Origin: an uncultured Collinsella sp.
GTDB lineage: Bacteria; Actinomycetota; Coriobacteriia; Coriobacteriales; Coriobacteriaceae
Length of the DNA stretch: 7,278 nucleotides
Reading direction: 5' to 3'
NCBI GenBank assembly: GCA_959599615.1
Contig: CAUGKA010000100.1
Coordinates: 1-7,278, forward strand
Part shown: piece after piece, positions 1 through 5,009 of the stretch
Layout of the letters: the number at the start of each line of letters is the position of its first letter
Numbering within the stretch: position 1 is the first letter of the stretch
Notes under the pieces: model-generated
The model's database searches: none
What the model was told of the DNA's origin: nothing
What the model saw: the letters and a program-made list of their open reading frames with translations, nothing else
Made by a program: the position numbers and the translations under genes

Positions 1-897
1 CACGATGGCCTCGATCAGGTTCTGCGGCACGTCCCTGTAGTTCGCCAGAAGCTGCTTGGTGTCCTTGGGCAGGCAGTAGCCGCCGTAGCCGAAGCTGGGG
101 TTGTTGTAGTGGCTGCCGATGCGCGGCTCCAGGCACACGCCGTCGATGACGTCGCGAGTGTTGAGGCCGCGGACCTCGCAGTAGGTGTCAAGCTCGTTGA
201 AGTAGGCCACGCGCAACGCCAGGTAGGTGTTGGCGAAGAGCTTGACGGCCTCGGCCTCGGTGGTGCCCAGCACGAGCTCGGGGATGCCCACGGTACCGTC
301 GGCGTTCACGCGCTCCAACTCCGCGGGGTCGGCGCCCTGTGCGAGCAGGCCGGCGAAGCGCTCGGCAGCAGTAACGGCATCGGCATCGTCCTTCGGCGCG
401 CCCACCACGATGCGGCTGGGGTGCAGGTTGTCGTAGAGCGCCCTGCTCTCGCGCAGGAACTCCGGGCTGAAGAAGATCTTGCTGTCGCCCAGCCTCTCGC
501 GAAGGCCCGCAGTATAGCCGACGGGAATCGTGGACTTGATGACGATCCAGGCATCCGGGTTCACCGAGCGCACGGCGGCGATGGCGGCCTCGACGGAGGA
601 AGTGTCGAAGAAGTTCCTATCGCTGTCGTAGTTGGTGGGCGTCGCGATTACGGCGTAGTCGGCACCCGTGTAGGCCTCGGCCACGTCCACGGTGGCGTGC
701 AGGTCGAGCTTGCGCTCCTCCGCCTTGGCCTCCGCCAGGAAGCGCTCGATCTCGTCGTCCTGGATGGGCGACACGAAGTTGTTGATCTTCTCGACCTTCT
801 CGGAAACGATGTCCAGCGCGTGCACCTCGTTGTGCTGCGAGAGCAGGACAGCGAGGGACAGGCCGACGTAGCCGGTACCGGCGACGGCAATCTTCAT
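1..897 (-). CDS. ugd: UDP-glucose/UDP-hexose 6-dehydrogenase, 3' end beyond window
   Basis: This is the first 299 residues of a cytosolic NAD-dependent UDP-sugar 6-dehydrogenase, which oxidises the C6 hydroxyl of a UDP-hexose to a carboxylate and so makes UDP-glucuronate (or a related uronate) for capsule or exopolysaccharide. The N-terminal Rossmann loop GTGYVG is at residues 7-12, followed by KSTIPVG (121-127) and FSPEFLRES (143-151). Lys219 lies in EAVKLFANTYLA, and the substrate loop YNNPSFGYGG is at 264-273. The catalytic thiol is Cys275 in GGYCLPKDT. The family is usually about 390-450 residues, so roughly the last quarter is missing at the window edge; nothing suggests a broken gene. 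The ATG at 895-897 has a good GGAG ribosome site about 8 nt upstream. The gene follows the sugar transferase after 38 nt, so the two are probably one transcript. UDP-ManNAc or GDP-mannose dehydrogenases share this fold; the GGYCLPKDT context favours the UDP-glucose type, but the exact hexose is not proven. Confidence 0.93.
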   Translation of the reverse strand, partial: MKIAVAGTGYVGLSLAVLLSQHNEVHALDIVSEKVEKINNFVSPIQDDEIERFLAEAKAEERKLDLHATVDVAEAYTGADYAVIATPTNYDSDRNFFDTSSVEAAIAAVRSVNPDAWIVIKSTIPVGYTAGLRERLGDSKIFFSPEFLRESRALYDNLHPSRIVVGAPKDDADAVTAAERFAGLLAQGADPAELERVNADGTVGIPELVLGTTEAEAVKLFANTYLALRVAYFNELDTYCEVRGLNTRDVIDGVCLEPRIGSHYNNPSFGYGGYCLPKDTKQLLANYRDVPQNLIEAIV

Positions 898-935
898 TTT
901 CTTCTCCGATTTGGTTCGTGCATCTGAACTGTTCA

Positions 936-1697
936 TTAGTACGCATCGCTCCCGTTGAAGACCTCCAGAACCGTGAGGAGGACGATCTTGAGATCCATGA
1001 CGATTCCGCGCTTGGCTATGTACTCGAGATCACGGCGGACCATGCCGTCGAACCCGGTGGAGTTTCGCTCCGTCACCTGCCAGAGCCCCGTAATGCCTGG
1101 CTTCACAGCAAGCCTCTGCAGATCGAACTCGGTGTACTCCGCGACTTCGTTCGGCAGCGGCGGGCGCGGACCCACCACGGACATCTGACCCAGAAAGACG
1201 TTCAGGAACTGCGGGAACTCATCGATGGAGTGTTTGCGGATGAATCTGCCGATCCTGGTGACGCGGGGATCTTCCTTCATCTTGAACATCGCGCCGGCGA
1301 TCTCGTTCTGCCCCTTGAGCTCGGCGAGGCGCTCGTCGGCGTCCTTGTACATGGAGCGGAACTTCCACATGCGGAACGTGCTCAGGCTGCCGTCGGGGCG
1401 GGTCTGTCCCACGCGAATCTGGCTGTAGAAGGGGTTGCCCTCGCTCTCCAAGCGGATGGCAGCGGCAAGAATCAGACTGGGGATGGTGATGGCACCGAGC
1501 ACGAAACCGCTGAACACGATGTCGAACGTGCGCTTCATAGCCCTGTAGGCCAGGCGCGAACGATCCCAGTCCATGATGGACTGCATGGCCTTGTAGCGGC
1601 CGACGCCCTCACGCCGGTCCATGGCCTGAGCAATCAGCGCCGCCCCCGCGGGCGCATCCGTTGCAAATTGAGTTTTATCCGACGCGTTTTCTTCCAA
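936..1697 (-). CDS. Polyprenyl-phosphate sugar-1-phosphate transferase (initiating glycosyltransferase)
   Basis: This 253-residue protein belongs to the bacterial sugar transferase family (WbaP/PglC/TuaA-like monotopic phosphoglycosyl transferases). These proteins move a sugar-1-phosphate from a UDP-sugar to undecaprenyl phosphate on the inner membrane face, the first committed step of capsule or EPS repeat-unit assembly. Visible motifs are KRTFDIV (55-61), a single hydrophobic re-entrant segment (about 60-82), TFRMWKFRSM (107-116), DPRVTRIGRFIRK (143-155), the Asp-Glu dyad D159-E160 in SIDEFPQFLNV, VVGPRP (174-179) and KPGITGLWQV (199-208). There is no four-helix WbaP-type N-terminus, so this is the short catalytic form with a polar 50-residue leader. 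The chosen start is TTG at 1695-1697. It is the first start codon after a strong AGGGAGG site, but 23 nt away, with a hairpin between. An internal ATG (residue 26) has no clear ribosome site. The sugar transferred cannot be read from sequence. Confidence 0.94.
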   Translation of the reverse strand: MEENASDKTQFATDAPAGAALIAQAMDRREGVGRYKAMQSIMDWDRSRLAYRAMKRTFDIVFSGFVLGAITIPSLILAAAIRLESEGNPFYSQIRVGQTRPDGSLSTFRMWKFRSMYKDADERLAELKGQNEIAGAMFKMKEDPRVTRIGRFIRKHSIDEFPQFLNVFLGQMSVVGPRPPLPNEVAEYTEFDLQRLAVKPGITGLWQVTERNSTGFDGMVRRDLEYIAKRGIVMDLKIVLLTVLEVFNGSDAY

Positions 1698-1704
1698 GAC
1701 TTCG

Positions 1705-1727
1705 TCCCCGGGTCGGGGATCCTCCCT
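1705..1727 (-). promoter_or_regulatory. Shine-Dalgarno plus intervening hairpin for the sugar transferase
   Basis: On the minus strand AGGGAGG (1727-1721) is the best ribosome site in the gap, but the first possible start codon, TTG at 1697, is 23 nt away. The intervening bases 1719-1705 form a stem of TCCCCG and CGGGGA around a 3-nt loop. Folding these 15 nt away leaves an effective spacing of about 8 nt, the normal distance. The role in translation is inferred. Confidence 0.45.
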
Positions 1728-1737
1728 GTTCTGTGTA

Positions 1738-1763
1738 GCGGTCGCCTACAACTAGGCGATCGC
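1738..1763 (-). other. Hairpin spanning the antiterminator stop codon
   Basis: TCGCCTA and TAGGCGA (1742-1748 and 1753-1759) form a perfect 7-bp stem with a 4-nt loop. Three more pairs follow beyond one mismatch (A.C in minus-strand RNA, G.U in plus-strand RNA). The TAG stop of the upstream gene lies partly in the loop. In the minus direction no T-tract follows, so it is not a terminator for the operon. In the plus direction it is followed by TTTTTA and would resemble an intrinsic terminator against antisense transcription. Confidence 0.4.
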
Positions 1764-2297
1764 CTTTTTAAGGTTTCGCATGACGCGCTGCTCAGCCGAT
1801 AACACGGCTAGGCCAACGCGCGTAGTTACACGTCGGCCGCACAGGTCGAGCTCCAAATAAGCAGTGCTCTTGCGTCTGTTAATGGTTTTGATAAGGCCTT
1901 CGTGGCCCAGCAGCGGGCCTGCCGTAACTACGACCTGGTCGCCGTCTTTTAGGGCCTCACTTATGGGCACTACGCGGTCTCCCCTATGCGTAAAGCTGCT
2001 TATGAGTTGAGTCTCTTCTTTTGCCAGCGGCACAAACTGACCATCCTGGGATAACACCCGGGCAAAGTCGTCCATGCGTAGCAGATTCTGTTGCACGGTG
2101 CGGGGATCTGCCGTATCGCAGATAAGATAACCGGAAAAGAGCGGCTTGGTCGTACTGACCCATTCGCCGTGTACTTTGATCTCGGTTTGAAATTGGGGAT
2201 AAAAGAGCTCCTGCATGGCGCTCGCCGGCACCATGCGCTCGATGCGCTCGCGCATTACGTCTTCGCGACCGTTAATGACCTGGATCACATACCACAC
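1752..2297 (-). CDS. NusG-family specialised transcription antiterminator (LoaP/RfaH-like)
   Basis: This 181-residue NusG paralogue probably rides on RNA polymerase and promotes read-through of the long polysaccharide operon that follows. The NGN domain is at about 1-95: it opens MWYVIQVINGRE, has the typical FYPQFQTEIKVHGEW and KPLFSGYLI strands, and ends in the FVPL region. A linker leads to a KOW domain near 116-150 (DGDQVVVTAGPLLGHEGLIKTINRR). Its place as first gene of an EPS operon, after a long leader, matches specialised paralogues (LoaP in Firmicutes, RfaH in Proteobacteria, UpxY in Bacteroides) rather than housekeeping NusG, which normally sits between secE and rplK. I chose GTG at 2295-2297 because AAGGGGG lies about 9 nt upstream and the protein then begins in family style; GTG at 2306 or 2303 would add three or two residues but sits on the ribosome site. 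Base composition is visibly less GC-rich than in the two following genes. The subfamily assignment is less sure than the NusG fold. Confidence 0.9.
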   Translation of the reverse strand: MWYVIQVINGREDVMRERIERMVPASAMQELFYPQFQTEIKVHGEWVSTTKPLFSGYLICDTADPRTVQQNLLRMDDFARVLSQDGQFVPLAKEETQLISSFTHRGDRVVPISEALKDGDQVVVTAGPLLGHEGLIKTINRRKSTAYLELDLCGRRVTTRVGLAVLSAEQRVMRNLKKAIA

Positions 2298-2613
2298 GAG
2301 CACCACCCCCTTGTTGTCTTACGTGTGGCTCACGGGGTTTGGGTATGGCTTCGCCAGGGCGCTTGTGCGCGAAGGCGCTCCATATTCAAACCCTGAGCCC
2401 AGTCAGACAAGCACGTGGCTCTGCCCCACCGTGAACGGTATGTACAAATGCAGTTGCTAGAGACGCGGACGTGTATCGCAAAATGACCGCATCCCCAGCT
2501 GGCTGCGTGCGAGCTAGTTAAGCGGGTACAAAACTGGACCGCACGCAAACAGCTATAGGACTGCTACGTTTTGGCATACGAACTACAAGAATTTGCATCT
2601 CATAAATAAACCA
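2298..2613 (-). promoter_or_regulatory. Long structured 5' leader of the polysaccharide operon
   Basis: About 315 nt separate the predicted transcription start from the antiterminator gene. No credible reading frame fills it, but it contains inverted repeats. TGCGTGC/GCACGCA (2504-2510 and 2541-2547) enclose a 30-nt loop. CACGTGG and CCACCGTG (2412-2418 and 2426-2433) form a 7-bp stem with one bulge. CTTCGC/GCGAAG (2349-2354 and 2369-2374) form a bulged hairpin about 50 nt before the start codon. LoaP-type proteins are known to recognise an RNA hairpin in the leader of their target operon, so one of these is a candidate binding site. No clear intrinsic terminator with a U-tract is seen in the leader itself. 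Confidence 0.5.
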
Positions 2614-2619
2614 ACGCAA

Positions 2620-2649
2620 ATTATAAGAGCCGCATGACTTCTTTATTGG
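2620..2649 (-). promoter_or_regulatory. Candidate promoter of the polysaccharide operon
   Basis: A perfect TATAAT lies on the minus strand (2625-2620), with predicted start near 2613. The -35 region is poor: CCAATA or CAATAA at 17-18 nt spacing matches TTGACA badly, and there is no extended -10. It may be a weak or activator-dependent promoter. It is the best minus-strand -10 between the tRNA and the antiterminator gene. Confidence 0.45.
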
Positions 2650-3032
2650 AGCTCGTGGTGTTTCTGGCACCGCCGTTACGGCCGGATGCTGATCGACCCT
2701 GCGCTTTGTGACTTGCTGGAGCCGTGAGCACAGTTGAACTCATGTAACGTTAGGTATTCTAGCACAAGCTGGTAGCGAAACTGATTTGGCTTGCGTTGGA
2801 TAACATATCGTTCATTTGACGTGCTCAAGGTGGTTGTTCTGGGATGTTGTTCACGTTGCTGCTGGTTATTGGGGTGCGAGCGGTGGTTAGGGATGCTCCT
2901 GAAGCCCGAATTGACCAGCGAGGTGTACTGGTAATCGCGATTGTCTAACAAACTATGTACAGACATGGGAAATAAATTGTGCAACTTTTTGTTATGTGGG
3001 TATGGGTTTGTGGCTTGTAGCGTTTTCACATG
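2626..3032. other. Intergenic stretch without a supported gene
   Basis: Roughly 400 bases, less GC-rich than the flanking genes, lie between the operon promoter and the tRNA terminator. No frame on either strand has a convincing ribosome site, codon pattern or recognisable product. A few small inverted repeats occur (GCCG/CGGC around 2672-2682, TTGT/ACAA at 2941-2951, ATGT/ACAT near 2954-2965), none strong enough to name. It could be decayed DNA or a regulatory spacer. Confidence 0.5.
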
Positions 3033-3062
3033 AAAAAAGGCCTTCGGAATACCGAAGACCTT
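3033..3062 (-). terminator. Intrinsic terminator of the tRNA-Ala transcript
   Basis: Read on the minus strand, AAGGTCTTCGG pairs with CCGAAGGCCTT over 11 bp (one G.U) around a TATT loop (3062-3037) and runs straight into TTTTTT (to 3033). It starts 11 nt after the tRNA CCA end. This is a textbook rho-independent terminator. Confidence 0.93.
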
Positions 3063-3073
3063 TACATTCACGA

Positions 3074-3149
3074 TGGTGGAGACGAGGGGGATCGAACCCC
3101 TGACCTCTTGACTGCCAGTCAAGCGCTCTCCCAGCTGAGCTACGCCCCC
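3074..3149 (-). tRNA. tRNA-Ala (anticodon GGC)
   Basis: This is a complete 76-nt tRNA with encoded CCA (3076-3074) and discriminator A. The acceptor stem starts GGGGGCG and pairs with CGTCTCC, including a G3.U70 wobble, the classic alanine identity element. The D arm is AGCTCAGCTGGGAGAGC. The anticodon arm is CTTGA-CTGGCAG-TCAAG, giving anticodon GGC, which reads GCC/GCU. The T arm contains GGTTCGATCC. It has its own promoter and terminator and is not in a tRNA cluster within this window. Its 3' end faces the polysaccharide operon, the side on which integrative elements usually insert, but no second copy of the tRNA end is visible here. Confidence 0.97.
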
Positions 3150-3162
3150 GTGACGATGTAGT

Positions 3163-3191
3163 ACTATAGGGGAAGACTTTCTTTAATGCAA
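3163..3191 (-). promoter_or_regulatory. Promoter of tRNA-Ala
   Basis: The minus strand has -35 TTGCAT (3191-3186), a spacer of exactly 17 nt, and -10 TATAGT (3168-3163). The predicted start is near 3155, a few bases before the mature 5' end at 3149. Both hexamers are close to the vegetative sigma consensus, as expected for a stable RNA gene. Confidence 0.85.
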
Positions 3192-3222
3192 GGACTTTTT
3201 TGGGGTTGTTGGGGTGACTTAC

Positions 3223-3301
3223 GGGATTTTTGGGACAGGTCCTAAAATTTCACCCTGGCCTTCGGCCAGAGCGCAATTTTAAGGCCAGTCCCAAAAATCC
3301 C
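3223..3301. repeat. 79-nt imperfect palindrome (REP/MITE-like)
   Basis: The outer arms GGGATTTTTGGGAC and GTCCCAAAAATCCC (3223-3236 and 3288-3301) are 14-bp perfect inverted repeats. Pairing continues inward with few mismatches through GGTC/GGCC, TAAAATT/AATTTTA (3243-3249 and 3275-3281) and CTGGCC/GGCCAG around a TTC loop, so nearly the whole element folds into one hairpin. It starts 22 nt past the thiamine pyrophosphokinase stop and ends upstream of the tRNA promoter. No target-site duplication is evident. There is no T-tract after the stem, so it is not a normal terminator, though it could protect the mRNA 3' end. A mobile REP or MITE origin is inferred from its shape; only one copy is in the window. 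Confidence 0.7.
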
Positions 3302-3322
3302 TGCTCCGTCCCGATAAAACCC

Positions 3323-3964
3323 TCACGCTAGTAGGAATCCGATTGCGGTTCCTTGGTGGACGGTTATGTTTGCGGTGGTTCTTACTATGTTGCTGATGCC
3401 CGTGTCGGCCAAGAGGCCCAGGGGGCAGTGGTTTAGTTCCCATTCTAGGCCGTGTTCGCTTACCTCGGTGTTGGGGGCTATGGCGATGATGGAGAAGGTT
3501 TTGCCGGTTGCATTCTCAATGGTCCAGGATTCGCCTTCGCGCAGAATGCGAGCCGTGGTCTTGTCCTCGGCAATCCAGACGGGAGCATCTTTGTAGTTGG
3601 CTAATAGGCCTAGGACGCTTAGGGCCATGTCGGGACGGCCGCCCGTAGCGCAAGTCGCAACCACTTCGGCACCCGGCCAGCGACGGCGGACGGAATCGAG
3701 CGCCAACGCCAGATCGGTATAGTCCTTGTAGGGGTCGTGACGCTCAACTTCAAAGTCCTCAGCGGCATCAACAAGAGCGCGACCGGCTTCGCTTACCGTG
3801 TCGGCATCCCCTACATATACGTCGCAGCCCAGCCCCGCGCTCAGCAGCGCATCGAGCCCGCGGTCCACGGCGACAACGTGGTCGCACTCCCCTGCTAGCC
3901 TACGCAACAGAACCGCGCTCGCCACTACGGGCGAGCCGCAGACCACTAATACCTTGCAAGCCAC
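3323..3964 (-). CDS. thiN: Thiamine pyrophosphokinase
   Basis: This 213-residue cytosolic enzyme transfers pyrophosphate from ATP to thiamine to make thiamine diphosphate, allowing salvage of external thiamine in one step. The N-terminal catalytic domain shows AVDRGLD (32-38, in place of the usual ADGG-type turn), VGDADT (51-56, the GDxDS metal/phosphate motif), DPYKDYTDLALAL (77-89, the D-x-x-K-D-x-T-D signature) and ATGGRPDM (106-113, GGRxDH with Met for His). The C-terminal beta domain ends with the thiamine-site motif GISNIVRTTANITVHQG (189-205). Length is normal for bacterial enzymes (about 210). The start is GTG at 3962-3964, with GAGG close upstream and AGG further back; both overlap or follow the stop of the preceding gene, only 9 nt away, so translation is probably coupled. 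No TPP riboswitch is seen upstream of the two-gene operon. Confidence 0.92.
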   Translation of the reverse strand: MACKVLVVCGSPVVASAVLLRRLAGECDHVVAVDRGLDALLSAGLGCDVYVGDADTVSEAGRALVDAAEDFEVERHDPYKDYTDLALALDSVRRRWPGAEVVATCATGGRPDMALSVLGLLANYKDAPVWIAEDKTTARILREGESWTIENATGKTFSIIAIAPNTEVSEHGLEWELNHCPLGLLADTGISNIVRTTANITVHQGTAIGFLLA

Positions 3965-3973
3965 AGCCCTCGC

Positions 3974-4663
3974 CTATCCCTCAAACGAAAGCACGCGGGC
4001 CAGATCCAGCTCCTCGTAGCTGTCGATAAAGAAATCGCAGTTGGCGCGTACGTCGTCGCGCTTCATGCGGCCGTGCGGGTCATAGATGCCCACACGCTTA
4101 AAGCCGGCAGCGCCGGAGCTCTTAAGGCCAAAGACCGCATCCTCAAACACCCATGCGCGCTCAAACTGATGACCATGGTGCTCCTCCAGACGGCGCAGCG
4201 CCAGCTCGTATACGTCGGGGAACTGTTTTGAGCGTCCTGCCTCACCCGTCGTGTTAACAAACTCCATGTACGCGTCGAGCCCGGCTCCCGCTAGCGCAGA
4301 CTTAACCAGCTCGGCCGGCGTGGACGTGGCAACGCACATGGCAATACCGGCCTCCTTCGCCTGCTCCAAAAATGCAAGCAGACCCTCGCGTGGCGGCACC
4401 TTAGAGTAGCCATCGATCAGAATGTCGCTCAGCTCGCGATACAGCTCCTCGCCATTCGCGCCAATGCCCCACGTGTCGTGGTAGGCCTGGCACTCGTCCT
4501 CGAGTGACAAATGCTCAAACTGGGCAAAATCATCGACCGTCACGTCAATACCGTGACGGTGCAATAACTCGGGCTGGGCATAGGCCCAAACGGGGGTGCT
4601 ATTAACCAGTGTGCCGTCGCAATCGAAAATAAAAGCGACATTGTGAGCGGCGGTCTGGGACAT
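3974..4663 (-). CDS. HAD-superfamily hydrolase (subfamily IA, beta-phosphoglucomutase-like)
   Basis: This 229-residue cytosolic phosphatase or phosphomutase has all four HAD motifs. Motif I is DCDGT (14-18; nucleophile D14, acid/base D16). Motif II is VATST (111-115). Motif III is K146 in GRSKQFPDVY, slightly different from the usual GKPxPD. Motif IV is the acidic pair E174-D175 in FEDAVFGLKSSGAAGF. A helical C1 cap lies between residues 20 and 85, as in phosphoglycolate phosphatase and beta-phosphoglucomutase relatives. The start is ATG at 4661-4663 because GAAAGG sits 7 nt upstream; a TTG eight codon positions earlier in the same frame would lie upstream of that site. It is first in an operon with thiamine pyrophosphokinase and divergent from glgB. 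The substrate is unknown: a sugar phosphate (fits glgB next door) or a thiamine-pathway phosphate (fits thiN) are both possible. Confidence 0.9.
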   Translation of the reverse strand: MSQTAAHNVAFIFDCDGTLVNSTPVWAYAQPELLHRHGIDVTVDDFAQFEHLSLEDECQAYHDTWGIGANGEELYRELSDILIDGYSKVPPREGLLAFLEQAKEAGIAMCVATSTPAELVKSALAGAGLDAYMEFVNTTGEAGRSKQFPDVYELALRRLEEHHGHQFERAWVFEDAVFGLKSSGAAGFKRVGIYDPHGRMKRDDVRANCDFFIDSYEELDLARVLSFEG

Positions 4664-4684
4664 AAACATACCTTTCGATGTCAA

Positions 4685-4774
4685 ATGGTAAACAACCTGC
4701 TAAAAACGTTTTACCAAACGTTAATCTAATAGTCTAGAAACCCTATTTGGTAAAACTGTCAAGAGTTTTACCAT
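4685..4774. promoter_or_regulatory. Four-box operator array (GGTAAAAC) between divergent operons
   Basis: Four copies of one box occur in alternating orientation: ATGGTAAACA (4685-4694), GTTTTACCAA (4708-4717), TTGGTAAAAC (4747-4756) and GTTTTACCAT (4765-4774). Boxes two and three are exact 10-bp inverted copies. Centre distances are about 21, 41 and 16 bp; the first two are near whole helical turns, as expected for a factor binding one face. Box four overlaps the likely -35 of glgB, and boxes three and four flank a TTGACA on the opposite strand. The pattern suggests a repressor controlling both directions; the regulator is not in the window. Confidence 0.65.
4733..4762 (-). promoter_or_regulatory. 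Candidate promoter of the HAD-thiN operon
   Basis: A perfect TTGACA lies on the minus strand (4762-4757), exactly in the 8-nt spacer between boxes three and four. The -10 at 18 nt is only TCTAGA (4738-4733), a weak match. TATTAG a few bases further downstream is an alternative with a different -35. Direction and position fit, but the exact start is uncertain. Confidence 0.4.
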
Positions 4775-4797
4775 CGCAATTCTGCCAGTGGTATAAA
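4768..4797 (+). promoter_or_regulatory. Candidate promoter of glgB (extended -10)
   Basis: TATAAA at 4792-4797 is preceded by TG at 4789-4790, giving an extended -10 (TGgTATAAA). TTACCA (4768-4773) is at 18 nt spacing and matches four of six -35 positions. It overlaps the fourth GGTAAAAC box, so binding there would block polymerase. Predicted start is near 4804. Confidence 0.6.
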
Positions 4798-4804
4798 CAT
4801 GGCG

Positions 4805-5009
4805 CTCGCCGATTAAACGCCGCCGCAAATCCACTTTTCTCCATAAAAGTAACGAACAGGTGTTATCGTATTTCGTGCCGAAAGTTCCACCGAGCACGCG
4901 AGGTGGAACGAATCATAGAACTATCGCCGTCCCCTCGATTCGTGCAGCCTTGGACCTTTCGCATCTAGTCACCAAGGCAACACGCTGCCGCGTCATGATG
5001 GGATCAAAC
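4805..5009 (+). promoter_or_regulatory. Structured 5' leader of glgB
   Basis: About 200 nt lie between the predicted start and the gene. They contain TTTCG-TGC-CGAAA (4871-4883), then GTTCCACC/GGTGGAAC (4884-4891 and 4902-4909, perfect 8 bp, 10-nt loop). ACGAATC/GATTCGT (4908-4914 and 4937-4943) would compete with that stem because they share bases 4908-4909. GCCTTGG/CCAAGGC (4947-4953 and 4972-4978) follows just before the start codons. I do not recognise a named riboswitch. Confidence 0.45.

Noticed and set aside
918..1802. A 294-codon plus-strand frame over the sugar transferase
   Set aside because: The minus strand carries all family motifs of a sugar transferase; the plus frame is its shadow.
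2331..2360. G-quadruplex on the plus strand (GGGG, GGG, GG, GGG runs)
   Set aside because: One run has only two G and loops are uneven; weak compared with the hairpin that uses the same bases.
2330..2548. A 72-codon cysteine-containing frame in the operon leader, minus strand
   Set aside because: It has a TTG start with no ribosome site, runs over the hairpins and shows no family resemblance; the region is better read as leader RNA.
2844..2948. A 34-codon plus-strand frame starting MLFTLLLVIGVRAVV
   Set aside because: It is hydrophobic at both ends, but the AAGG upstream is too far from the ATG, there is no promoter and the length is easily reached by chance.
2676..3122. A 148-codon minus-strand frame beginning inside the tRNA
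   Set aside because: Its first residues are a translated tRNA-Ala (a common artefact), it crosses the tRNA terminator, and the rest has no coding character.
4664..4760. TPP riboswitch upstream of the HAD-thiN operon
   Set aside because: The thi-box core (CTGAGA, and ACCTGA-like segments) is not present; the short leader contains operator boxes instead.
4799..4816. Five-codon leader peptide (ATG GCG CTC GCC GAT TAA) before glgB
   Set aside because: The ATG lies between the -10 box and the predicted transcription start, so it would not be in the mRNA, and it has no ribosome site.
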